Made by a program: the position numbers and the translations under genes
Source of the DNA: Pyrus communis
Taxonomy: Eukaryota > Streptophyta > Magnoliopsida > Rosales > Rosaceae
Reading direction: 5' to 3'
Length of the DNA stretch: 64,000 bases
NCBI RefSeq assembly: GCF_963583255.1
Contig: NC_084807.1
Span: forward strand, 22,469,572 to 22,533,571
Shown: piece after piece, positions 33,776 to 44,539 of the stretch
Layout: every line of letters starts with the position of its first letter
How positions within the stretch are numbered: position 1 is the stretch's first letter
Notes under the pieces: generated by a model
Database searches by the model: none
Seen by the model: only the letters and a program-made list of their open reading frames with translations
Told to the model about the DNA's origin: nothing

Positions 33776-36050
33776 CAGGCCAACATGTGTAGGGTTTTAT
33801 ACTAAAAGCCAACATTGTAGGGTTTTACATGAAATGTCCCGATGCAGTTAGTGAAAATCCCAATATGAATGACAATCAGTTGTATACCGAGATTACTCGG
33901 AAGGTTAGGTGACTCGGCTTACAAGTCATTGGACTCTCAAGGATACTTGGTGCCCTAATAAAGCAAAAATTATGGAGTCTTAATTATATGCAATCAATAA
34001 GGATCCTTATCAAGTAAACACAAAGATTTAGAATCATGATGGGACTCTAATTAATTGATTTAATAGAGTTTGGGTTGATATCCTTTCCAATAATAGGTCA
34101 TATTGGATAGAAACCCTAGCTATAAAACTTAAAACATAGCAGTCCCCGCTTCCATACCAGTCGATTCTCACCAATACTACAACCCTATTTCGTTAGTAGA
34201 GATTATCAAGGGTACTGGAAGTAGAAGTCTACTTTAGTTTACATTCAGAATGGCCATGCCAACAGGTAAGGCTCTTTAACTGCATGATGCTTGTCGAGAT
34301 ATGTTTGATGTGTAGTCGTTTTAATTGAAACCTTCATATCATGTTGATCGATTCTGTGGCATTCTTACAGTTAGTAGTAAAATCATTCATTATATATTAT
34401 ATTTTAGTTTGCTCGGATTTGGTGTGAAACTTTCCATCATTTTTCTCTCTGTCTTAATGAAATTTAGGTTAGGAGACTTTATCTCTTCCAATCTGCGTTA
34501 ATGGGTTAACCTACTTTCAGTTGGGCTTATGAAATAGAAGAGATAGAGGGCAAGTTGTGTTATTTATTGAGTGCATTTTTGTTCATCATCATTTAGTATG
34601 TTGTATATTCATCATCTAATTTATTACCATTAGATGAGTTTAAATTTTAAGATTTGTGTTTATCCACTATAGGAATCTTGAAATTCAAACTCATCTAATG
34701 ATAATAAATATGATGATGAGAATACGCCACACTAAATGGTGTTGAGCAAAAAATATTTATAAGCAGATAACGTGTTCTGACGAATCATGATAAATGCACC
34801 CTTCAAGTGGTTGAAGTTATTAATGAACAAGAGAAAAAAGAAATATACAAACACAATGATACTGTCGGTGGGGAAAAGTAATTTGATTAATTTCCTTTTC
34901 ATGATCCTATTTTAATTCGACTTAAAAGTATTTCTAAATGATATGTCAAAATGTCCAAATCAACAAAATGGTAAAAAAAAGACAAAAATAATATTTATTA
35001 ACTAAGAAGCCAAATTTGATGTGGCATGACGTGAAGTGGTATCTCTTTCCCTTGCTATCAAGCTTCCAATTTTTCTAATTAATTATTAAATACTTTTATT
35101 AACTTTTTATGGTTTAAAGCATTGCCTTTTAATTTCTTTTTATGATTGATGCAATGTTTAAATATTTTTATACTTTTTAATTCATTACCTTTCGTGACCA
35201 ATGCAAGGGCAGTAAATATGAGTAGCTTTTCAATATCAAAGTGTCATATAAGCTGTCAAATTTAAATTTCAGGTTTAAAATTTGACATCTTATTTAGAAA
35301 TGGTCTAAAAACATATTTTTCAGAGACGTAAAGTGAGTAATACCATTACTTTATAATGAAAATATGTAAATTTGTGAATTTATTTATTTTTCTCTTTTTG
35401 ACTGGTAGAATTCACTTTAAAAAGTTTCAAAAAAATGTAAATTTATTTTAATTATAATTTTTCAGCAGCCATTTAGTATTATAATCTAATGATAAATTTC
35501 TTTAATTGTAAAGAAGAAGTGTTAGATTGATTTTTGTCGAAAATGAATTCAAAATCAATTATTATGAATGACTTATTGTGTAACTTACTAATTCTCCTCG
35601 CTTCTTAAGTGTAAATATAATGTATTATAAAAATACATATTAGTTGCATTGGTTCAAGTGGCAGCCACTTAGCATGGGTTGACCTAGAAGAGGTAAATTT
35701 CAAACCAACCATCTTCCTCTTGTCCTCTCCATTCTAAATGTGGAAGGGAACATTTTAATCACCCAGCTTGTACTAATTTTCATAGGTTTTTGCAATGTGT
35801 GATTTTAACCCGGGATTGATTCGTGAGGCTCACTCTACATTGTTTTATAGCCATCCTGATTATCTATTTTTATGTCTAATTAAAGGCCTTAAGGATTGCT
35901 GTGCTTTATTTAAAAACTGTTTTTGCTGTATTTTAAGAATAACTAGCTGTAAAATAAAGCAATTGAACGTTTGATAAATTGTATTTTAAAAGTGTTGTGG
36001 GTTTGAAAAACAATGTAAATGAGTGATAAATTTTAATGTAAAAGTGATCT
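33776..36050. other. Intergenic region, no recognisable gene
   Basis: AT-rich sequence. 34130-34260 looks like a leader ('agtccccgcttccataccag') but is followed by no open frame. I could not identify LTR borders. Otherwise featureless to me. Confidence 0.45.
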
Positions 36051-36099
36051 AATTGTATATAATAACAAAAATTGGACATGATAGTGTGAAGGATGATGA

Positions 36100-36370
36100 C
36101 AACACCGATGGTGAGGTCAGTGGTTGTGATGGTGGTGGTGATGGTGCCAATAAAGAAGTGTGGTGGTTGGGCTGCAGATGTAACAATGGTGGTAGAGGAG
36201 GCGACAACAATGATGGTGGTGGTTGTGGTGGTGCAACAATGATGATAGTGGCAGTTGTAGTGGCGGGTATGATTGTGGTGGTGGTTGTAGCTGTAGTGGT
36301 GGTTGTGCGATTGTGGTGTTATGGTGGTGTCATCTTGGTAACAATGGTGGTGGTAATGGCAATGGTGGTG
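36100..36370 (+). repeat. GGT/GTG-rich microsatellite-like tract
   Basis: An imperfect array of GGTGGT, GTGATG and GTAGTG trinucleotides. It leaves open frames on the plus strand encoding Gly/Asp/Val-rich low-complexity peptides. There is no sign of a gene around it. Confidence 0.85.
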
Positions 36371-36548
36371 TAAGAGGTTAACGTATTACAAAAATTGAAA
36401 CATTCATTAAAGACTCAACTCGGTTTTTTATTAAAGTAGCTTTTAAAAGCAAGCTACAGACTACTTTTAAAAGCTGTTGTCTGAAAATCATTGCTTTTAA
36501 AATAAGTAGTATATTTATTTTTAACAATTTTTTATTACTTAACTTTAA

Positions 36549-37195
36549 AGTGAAGCAGCTTTTGGTGAAAAAAATGCAATACTAAATTGAGCCTAACTTT
36601 GAAAAAAAAAAAATCACCTTAATATTATACTATTTATAACTTGTTTTATTCTTATCACTAAATTTTAGTATTTTTGCCAACGAGGGTTGGTTTAGTTGGT
36701 AAGGACGTGGTTGTGGAACTCCCAATCCAAGTTCGATCCTTGCTGCCAGCAGTTCTTGTCGGTGCGTGATCTGTAAATTTCTACATAAATTCATACCAGT
36801 GACATCTAGCACTTAAGTTTGAAGTGAAGCAACTTTTGGTGAAAAAATGCAATACCAAATTGAGCCTAACTTTGAAAAAAAAAAAAATCACCTTAATATT
36901 ATACTATTTATAACTTGTTTTATTCTTATCACTAAATTTCAATATTTTTGCCAACGAGGGTTTGTTCAGTTGGTAAGGACATGCTTGTGGAACTCCCAAT
37001 CCAAGTTCGATCCCTGCTGCCAGCAGTTCTTGTAGGTGCGGGATCTGTAAATTTCTACATAAATTCATACCAGTGACATCTGGTAGTTAAATACCACGCT
37101 TAAGTTCTTTTGGCTTTGAGATTATTGGTATGCCCTGTCACTGGTGATAAGAGTACCAATCTCTCCCAAAACTTTTTGTTACAAAAAAATAAAAA
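36549..37195 (+). mobile_element. tRNA-derived SINE inside a ~273-bp tandem duplication
   Basis: A-box GGTTTAGTTGG (36690-36700) and B-box-like AGTTCGATCCT (36730-36740) recur in the second copy near 36963-36973 and 37003-37013. The duplicated unit spans about 36549-36821 and 36822-37090. Only the second copy runs on into the full SINE tail ('accaatctctcccaaaactttttgttac' then an A-rich end at 37180-37199). The duplication includes DNA left of the SINE, so it arose by local duplication and not by two insertions. Confidence 0.75.
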
Positions 37196-37199
37196 AAAA

Positions 37200-37794
37200 T
37201 CCATATTTTTGCTTTTGATTTCTTCAATCACAATTAGATGTCTAAATCATTAATTTTCAAAGATGATCTATGGACTCCAACCTAAAAATGCATAATAGAC
37301 TCACAAATAGTTACCATATTTTGCTAAAATTGAGAATCTTTCTTTTAAAACTGCCTATATATGCATAAATAATGAAGTTGGACCATATTTATTGATTACA
37401 TTATTGAGCAACTCACCATATAAGTGGATACATCTATGTATGCAAGACCCACTTATGTATGAATAATATTGAGCATATTGACTAGTTACATTAGTAAATA
37501 TGGTCCAAATATCTAGACTATGTATGGTTTATTTATGTTCTAAAATTAAATGGGCAACATAATATGACTTGTGAATGGGTACAAACCTTTGAGGAGTTGG
37601 CCACAAGAGAACTTCTAGCCCCTCCAGAAAATTCCAGGTAGTTGCAGACTTGGTTGTTATCTCCAAAAAATACACTATGAGCTCCTTTTTGGAATACTTG
37701 TACACTATATGCTCGTTTACGTTCTCAAATACAATATATAGTATAATTCTCATTTCATGAAATACATCAATAAAAGGGTTCGTTCGGAAATACA
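37200..37794. other. Intergenic region downstream of KCS-C
   Basis: AT-rich. No gene or clear element was recognised. Confidence 0.45.
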
Positions 37795-38006
37795 TTTAAA
37801 ATTACTAAAAATGCTTTTAGTGAAAACATTTTTGAGTTCCGAAAGCACTTAAATGCTTCTTGAAAGAAGCATCAGTTATGTGTTCTTCCACAAAGTACTT
37901 CAAGTGTTTTTCTAAGATTCACTTTAATTTTTACTAAAAATTGGTTCTAAAAACATTTTCACCAAAAACGTTTTTAGTAATTTTAAAAACATTCACAAAC
38001 GAGCTC
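37795..38006. mobile_element. MITE related to 13750-13915
   Basis: Termini resemble 'ttcg.aaatacatttaaaattactaaaaatgcttttagtgaaaac' and its inverted form 'ttttcaccaaaaacgtttttagtaattttaaaaac'. The interior has 'aaagcactt' and 'agtgtttt' motifs as in the copy at 13750. It sits just beyond the KCS-C stop codon and may fall in that gene's 3' UTR. Confidence 0.6.
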
Positions 38007-38078
38007 TAATTTTTCCTTAAAAAAACAACAAATTACACATAAAAAATAAAAATAAAACTTTCAAAAGTACTCATTGAT

Positions 38079-39509
38079 CTAACTATACCTCTCCCGAAAA
38101 CGTTGACCAAGGTTTTTGGAGGGTTGACCATCCACACATATTGCATTCACAACCTCCTCGAATCTGACAAAGCTCAAGTGTTCATCATTAATCCAGCTAT
38201 ACTTCTCCATGAAAGGATTCACTAGGGTTTCTGGGGGGTAACTTTCTATGCAATCTTTCCACACATTGGCATTCTCCATGTCCCTCCAAATGTCCCACAC
38301 ACAATTGTTGCACTCATAGCCAGCTCCAAAGCTCACCATAAGAATTTTCTCACCCTTTTTAAGCCTCTTCTTAGCCTCCATGTACCCCAAAACGTACCAA
38401 AGCCCTCCCGAAGATGTGTTTCCAAATCGGTGTAGCGCCATTCTCACAGGCTCGAGATCATAGTCGTTGAGCCCTAAGCTCCTTCCAACCCCATTGACAA
38501 CTGCGGCTTCAGTAGGGGGTATGCAGAAGTGATCAAGCCCTGCCTTGAGATTCAAGCCAGCATTTCCGACTTTGTTTTGACGACGTGACACGATAACATA
38601 GCGCAGTAATTCTGTAAGCGATAACACTTTTTGCAGTAGGATTCGAAGGTTCATGGTAAGAGCTTTGGCTGCAACTTTGGCTATGCTTTTGCTGAGATTA
38701 AAACCGCGGAAACCATTGTTGTCTTCTACTTGCGTCGAGCAGCCATATCCTTCATCCATCGAGCCAAGATGCGTCCGCACGATGCATTGCAATTTCAAAA
38801 GCGATCGATGCTCAAGATGCTTTTTGTTTGTGAGGATCATAGAACACCCTCCCGAGCGATAGAGGCAATTAGCAAGCATCATAGGCTGAACTTTGCCTCG
38901 GTACCAATTTGGAGCAAGCGATTCTGTGCTCACAACGACGGCATTTACATTCTTGTACGTTTTGAACAGGTTCTGCACAAGATCAATGGCCACGAGGCTT
39001 CCACTGCACCCCATTCCCGTGAGGTTGAACGCCTTGATGTCCGTCTTCATCTTGTAACGGTTTATGATCCTAGCCGTCAGAGAAGGCGCGGGAGAGAACA
39101 ACGACACGTTGACAACAAGTATATCGATATTCGAAGTTGAAATTCCTGCTTTGTCGAATAGCTTGTCGAGCGTGCCAAACATTATGTCGTCCATCTCCCA
39201 CAGTGAGTCTTTCAAACTAGGACAGTCCTCGCGGCCAGCGATGACATTTCTTGGACCGTAAGTTTCCTCTCCGAGGCCTGAGTTAACGATGGTTTTGAGG
39301 AGAAATCTGTATTCTTCTAGCCTCAGATTCGTGTTGCGGCGGATAATCTTGACGCAGGATTCGGTGTCCAGCTTCCGGTCGTCCGTGGCCTTGTAGCACT
39401 CATAGGCCAACAAGTGGCATTGTTGGTGCCTCCATTGAAGAACCAACTCGCAGAGGTAGATGAAAGCACAGACTAGAAGCAATAAACACATTGCTAACAA
39501 AAGCTCCAT
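38079..39509 (-). CDS. KCS: 3-ketoacyl-CoA synthase-like protein lacking the catalytic His (KCS-C)
   Basis: Intact single-exon frame of 476 residues in the KCS family. It has one N-terminal membrane segment (about residues 2-24), Cys168 in TGMGCSG and Asn364 in HRFGNTS. At the place of the catalytic His, where KCS-A and KCS-B read HPGGRAIID, it reads PPTEAAVVN: Pro331 lies exactly 33 residues before Asn364. The FAE1 family needs Cys, His and Asn, so condensing activity is probably lost or much reduced. The frame is otherwise clean and conserved to the end, which argues for retained function, perhaps as a non-catalytic partner of an elongase. Compared with its neighbours it has about 20 extra C-terminal residues (after FVRFEE). 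It is more diverged from KCS-A and KCS-B than those are from each other. The start matches both relatives. Confidence 0.92.
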   Translation of the reverse strand: MELLLAMCLLLLVCAFIYLCELVLQWRHQQCHLLAYECYKATDDRKLDTESCVKIIRRNTNLRLEEYRFLLKTIVNSGLGEETYGPRNVIAGREDCPSLKDSLWEMDDIMFGTLDKLFDKAGISTSNIDILVVNVSLFSPAPSLTARIINRYKMKTDIKAFNLTGMGCSGSLVAIDLVQNLFKTYKNVNAVVVSTESLAPNWYRGKVQPMMLANCLYRSGGCSMILTNKKHLEHRSLLKLQCIVRTHLGSMDEGYGCSTQVEDNNGFRGFNLSKSIAKVAAKALTMNLRILLQKVLSLTELLRYVIVSRRQNKVGNAGLNLKAGLDHFCIPPTEAAVVNGVGRSLGLNDYDLEPVRMALHRFGNTSSGGLWYVLGYMEAKKRLKKGEKILMVSFGAGYECNNCVWDIWRDMENANVWKDCIESYPPETLVNPFMEKYSWINDEHLSFVRFEEVVNAICVDGQPSKNLGQRFRERYS

Positions 39510-41430
39510 GGAGGCCGTAGAGATAGAATTTGAGAGATTTCTAATGTTTGGTAGTTCTACTTATGCTCACTGCTTTGTGGAGATTGTATACTAAAACTGT
39601 TAACTAATTGTTTTTGTTATGACATAAATTCTTATATGTTGCCATTTTAAGACAAGGTTTTAATGATGGTTTCGTTCAAATTTTACATGTTGATTACGTG
39701 ATCAATTATTATGATAATTGCTTTGTAACTTAATTGTGATCAAATTCCACATCCGTCATTCACCATGTTTTGTTTATAATCGTTTCACTATGTTTTATTT
39801 TCTTTAACATTTTTTTAAGATCATTTTTAGAAAAATTCATTCAGCTTGGAGATCAATTAGCTGTTTAGGTGCGTCGAAAATATTGATGTTTATGATAACA
39901 AATAACATTATCATGGTAAACCATAAGTTTCTTTATTACATGTGGATGACTAAATGTAAATGGTCTACAAATAAATAAATTAAATCTAGGAAATATTTTT
40001 AGATGATAAAGGATATGAAAGATTTTAATTGTGACTTTCATACAGTAAAATGATGTCATGTTAGAGAAATATTATAACAACATTGTATTGCATGCAATAA
40101 TTTCCTATGATGAATAGCTTTATTGTGAGCTAAAAGCTAGAACCATAATTCCTTCTTGACTCGATCTTAAATTGAATTGTGAACTTCTCAGCTAGAGTTG
40201 CGAAACTAACGACTCCATTAGATCCAGGCTATGATTACGAGTGAAGGAAGAAATTTATGAGTCGCAGTGGTAGTAGTAGCAGTAAAAGCCTGTAAGCCAA
40301 GAAAACACCACACACTGAACCAATGGACCAGCCCCTCCGTTTATATCATCCTACCCTAAAGTGCTGGCCTCCTTTTAGGCATTTTCCCTTCTGTTTTGGA
40401 CCCTTGGTTTTTATTTTTATTTTTTATTTTTTTCAAATGTTGAGTCACTTAAACTTTTAATTTGTGTCAATTATTAACCCCTGAATGTATAATGCCCTAA
40501 GTGTATTGAACAGAGATATGTAACCAGAAATGAAGAAAGAGAAGAAGTCGAGAGATTTTGTATTTCACAGAGTAGAGAAAGTAGTGTTTTTCAGAATACC
40601 AAACATCCCTACAATATCATCTATTTATACTAGCTAAATATCACATTACACAATGACTCTATTACCCTTTTCTAACAACTCCATTCTAACTAACTCAAAC
40701 TAAGTAACTAACCAATGACACACTGCCATATGTCAACATGACTATGGTTATTATCAACATTTTCGATCTTTTGTTTTGTCAAATGTAGAAGTTTTTTTCT
40801 TTATTTTTTCACAAAAGAAACTAAATTGTAACTAGCCAAACAACTTAACCCACATATGTGTACAACATAAAATTTAAAGTCGTACATGTTTGAGTTTGAA
40901 CTCCTCTTCATTTTTCTCATAACTCAATTATGATAATTTCAACTGTTATTCATTTTCCTATGAACCTGTCACTTAGTATTATCCTATAATGATTTTTTTT
41001 CCTACTTATAAGTGAGAAATTTTAAGTCCAATTATCGCTTATGACGAATTCAACCCTAAATTGTTATGATAGACCTATTTTGTGGCTTCAACCCATATGG
41101 AGAAAAAGGCTTACCATTTCGATTATATTAGAACTGATTGCAATTGTGGTTACTTTATTTAACGTATTATTATTTTCAAAAAAAAAAAAAAAAAAAAAAA
41201 AAGCAGCTCGTGGGCATTGATTGCACGTGATGGAATTAAACGAAACTTGTGACATGATATATAGATGGGGCCATATTGGCACAAATTAAAATTTTAGAAG
41301 CTAAAATTCAAATTTCAAGTTTGGAGGGCAAAATGGTACAAGCAACAAAGTTTAGAGGCATTGTTTAACGACTTGTCGTCACATACAGGGGGCCGAGAGA
41401 TTCCAATTTCAGGTACAGGAAAAGACGGAC
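39510..41430. other. Intergenic region between KCS-C and the pectate-lyase-like gene
   Basis: Holds the KCS-C promoter (no strong TATA; a TATAC-type motif at about 39585) and that of the pectate-lyase-like gene, a probable solo LTR (40502-40759) and a long A-run at 41178-41202. No gene was seen. Confidence 0.5.
40502..40759 (-). mobile_element. Probable Ty1/copia solo LTR
   Basis: On the minus strand it begins TGTTGATAATAACC and ends GTTCAATACA. It has a TATAAATAG-type box at about 40618-40626 and a downstream pyrimidine-rich leader with 'ctctgttcaataca', a layout typical of short copia LTRs. I found no internal domain and no matching 5-bp target duplication, so the borders are approximate. 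Confidence 0.5.
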
Positions 41431-43840
41431 ATGGCTTCGCTACCGTACGCCGACGTGGATTTCAGCCTGAGATCAATGGCCGGTCGGGCCGAGGGCTTTG
41501 GCCGGTTCGCCATCGGAGGCCTCAACGGGCCGGTCTATTTCGTCACCACGTTGGCAGGTTCTTTTATGATTCTTATCAGTTTTTAATTTTTGCCCAATTT
41601 TTGTTTTAATCATTTATGTCAATTAGATGCTTGGGAATCATGGTGGGGTTTTGTTTCTGAACAAAATTGAATACGGGGTCAGAAGAAATGAGAGAATTTG
41701 CAGACCGCAGATGTGAGTTAGGCTAGTTGATTAGGACGGTCCACCCACCGAGCACGAATTTCGAATCGCCCTTGCCTATTGGACTAGTTTTGGATATTCT
41801 TTTTTCTTGTAAAAAAAAGATAAAAAAAAAAAAAAAAAGGACTGAAATTTTGAGAGCAATACTAGCACTTTTTAGCTGTTATTGCTTCAAGAAGATGGAA
41901 CAAAATGAAACAATTTTTGCAAGTTAGATGCCCATTTGGTGCAAGGATCTGTAATCAAGTAGCATATGGCTGGATGAGGGACCAGATAGGCTGGATTCCA
42001 TACTCCTAAGTAATGCATCTGTTTTTTTGCTTCTTACTATTAGGTTTCGTTTGGGGCGGCTTATGTAGGAAGCAATTATGTTCATAAGCGCTTTTGTAGA
42101 AGTATATTTTTATTTTAAAATTTTGAATTTTTATGGAAGTGCTTCTTGAAGAAACATCTAACAGTCGCTTCTCCATAAGGGCTTCTATGACCTAGAAACA
42201 CTTCAATTTTTTTTGTAAAATGCAGTTGGAAGTGTTTTTGGTTGTTGGAACATGCTTATAGCCCTTAAAAAAGCAGTCTCAAAAATACCTCAATCTTTCA
42301 GAATACTTATCAAAAACTAAAAAGTGGAATGTACATTTATAAACAGCTTATTTTGGATTTTGAATTTTGATTAATGGAAAAAATAAGATTTGGAATTGGC
42401 TCTGTGGAATTGCACAATATCAATATGACATTTTTGAGGAAACGGGTTGAGGGTGGAAAAAAAAGAAGATAGATTTTGACATTTTTGCTTTGTTTCCTTA
42501 CTGGATGGAATGTTTTCCATATTGCATCGATGAGTGGAATGTATGTTTTGGTGTTTAGATGATGGTCCAGGCTCACTTCGTGAAGGATGCCGAAAACAAG
42601 AACCACTCTGGATTGTCTTTGAGGTTTCTGGCACCATTCACCTTTCATCTTACTTGAGCGTGTCGTCTTATAAGACAATTGATGGACGAGGTCAGAGGAT
42701 AAAGCTCACAGGAAAGGGACTTAGGCTGAAGGAATGTGAGCATATAATTGTATGCAACCTCGAGTTTGAAGGTGGTAGAGGACATGATGTTGATGGCATT
42801 CAGATTAAACCGAATTCTAGGCACATATGGATAGACCGATGCAGCCTTCGTGATTATGATGATGGACTCATAGATATCACCAGACAAAGTACAGACATAA
42901 CTATCTCTAGGTGGGTTTAAACTTATGCCCTAGATTACGATATAAATTTGGATACTGATATAACCTATCTGATGGTTTCTCCTTCCCTTGGAACCAGATG
43001 TTACTTTGCACAACATGACAAGACGATGCTTATTGGAGCAGACCCCTCGCATGTTGGTGACAGATGCATTCGGGTGACAATCCATCATTGTTTTTTTGAT
43101 GGAACAAGGCAAAGACAACCTCGTCTTAGATTTGGGAAAGTTCATCTTTACAACAATTACACTCGAAACTGGGGTATATATGCTGTTTGCGCCAGCGTAG
43201 AATCCCAGGTTAATGAAACTTCTTATAACTATCTCCTTGATCTTTAGAATCTTTCTGAACTGCATTATCTAATTAAGTTGTTTATATCAGATATACTCTC
43301 AATGCAACATTTATGAAGCAGGAAATAAGAAAAAGACTTTCGAATATTATACAGAAAAGGTACATGACCATCTCTCGCTCATTTTTTGATAGTTTGATGT
43401 GAACGTGAAGAACGTAGTTTCATTATATCCATAGTAGCATTATATTCTGAGGCAGGGTACAGTGACAAAAAAGTCGTATGAAACTTTTTAATTTCGTATC
43501 ATCTGGTATTTATTTACACTGAAAGGAATATAAGCTATTTGTACAACTTACATCCCATTTCTGTGAAGACATTCTTTCTCAAATGTATATAATCTTCCCA
43601 TAGGCAGCAGACAGAGAAATGGCAAAGTCCGGCTTCATAATATCCGAGGGTGATCTATTCCTCAATGGAGCTCAACCATGCACATTGACAGGGTTCAGTG
43701 AAGAATGCCTGTTCCATCCAAGTGAATTTTATCCACATTGGACTATGGAAGCAGCCTCAGATTCTCTTAAAGCCATTCTCCAAATTCTTACTGGCTGGCA
43801 ATCCATTCATCGGCCAGCGGAGCAGGCGGTAACTGTATAA
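41431..43840 (+). CDS. Pectate-lyase-like protein (polysaccharide lyase 1 fold), five exons
   Basis: Exons 41431-41557, 42559-42910, 42998-43208, 43291-43359 and 43604-43840 join in frame with GT/AG introns to give 331 residues. The family cleaves de-esterified pectin by beta-elimination with Ca2+. Visible blocks are DDGPGSLREG, WIVFEVSGTIHL, YKTIDGRG, WIDRCSLRDYDDGLIDIT (Ca2+-site region), HDKTMLIGADPSH, and GTRQRQPRLRFGKVHLYNNY with the family's catalytic-type Arg in the RQPRLR context. The N-terminus (MASLPYADVDFSLRSMAG) has no hydrophobic signal peptide, unlike most secreted pectate lyases but as in a plant subgroup of 'probable pectate lyase' proteins of this length. Intron 1 is 1001 bp and holds SINE- and MITE-like DNA. 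The gene ends convergently with EXO70, about 700 bp apart. Confidence 0.9.
41700..41845 (+). mobile_element. SINE-like insertion in intron 1 of the pectate-lyase-like gene
   Basis: A tRNA-like 'taggctagttgattagg' (A-box type) is followed after about 30 bp by 'tttcgaatcgccc' (B-box type), then a body and a long A-run (41810-41838). The target duplication was not resolved. Confidence 0.5.
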
Positions 43841-44539
43841 TTTTATTTTATCACTACGTCTGTAACAGGATTTTATAGGTTCTATCACAGAATAGTCTTT
43901 GATTTTATTTTTTTTAATAAACTCCATCAGATTTGCTATCTGCCCTTGTAATACTTACGAGTTTACAGACAGAACCTATCAATTATGATAAGCACTCCAT
44001 AAGACACATGCCATGTTTACAATGCTTGTTCTCATGTATGTATATATGGATCCTGTAGATAAAGATGTATTTCCAGAATAATTATTTCACGTTAAATGTG
44101 CATAGAGAAAAGAATTCAACTAGATTGGCCGGCCGGCTCAGACGCAGTTGAGTTTATTTGATATGGGATTTAACACCTTTATATTTTGCAATTGTTTGAC
44201 TTTGTGTTAACATGACCTAAGCAGTTTTATTTTTATATTTTCTATTTGGAAATGTTAAGCATTCAAACATATACATCTTTACATATGATCATTTGGTTTG
44301 AATTTAAAATTTTCGTAAACTTCCAAATTGATCTGAAGGGGCGTGGTGGGAAATAGTGAATCTGAAGGGATATAAATGCAAATGATGTCATTCATTTCTT
44401 TCATAATTGACTAGATGGTTCTCTAGATCTTGGTTATAGAAATAACTTGAAGCTTGAGAAAATTGGCAGTTCTTATTCTCTCTGTGTTTCCTGTATTAGT
44501 TATCAAAATGGTACAGTTTGTTTTGTAATAGAATTGCAT
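43841..44539. other. Convergent 3' region between the pectate-lyase-like gene and EXO70
   Basis: The region contains the two 3' UTRs. I see no other gene. An AT-rich stretch with 'aataaa'-like signals near 43914 could serve the plus-strand gene. Confidence 0.45.

Noticed and set aside
36053..36373. Gly/Val-rich protein gene
   Set aside because: The frame is produced by a GGT/GTG microsatellite; no gene structure or family match.
36685..36745. tRNA gene
   Set aside because: A- and B-box motifs are present, but no cloverleaf or acceptor stem can be drawn; the A-rich tail and body fit a SINE. The same applies to 22451-22664 and 49305-49412.
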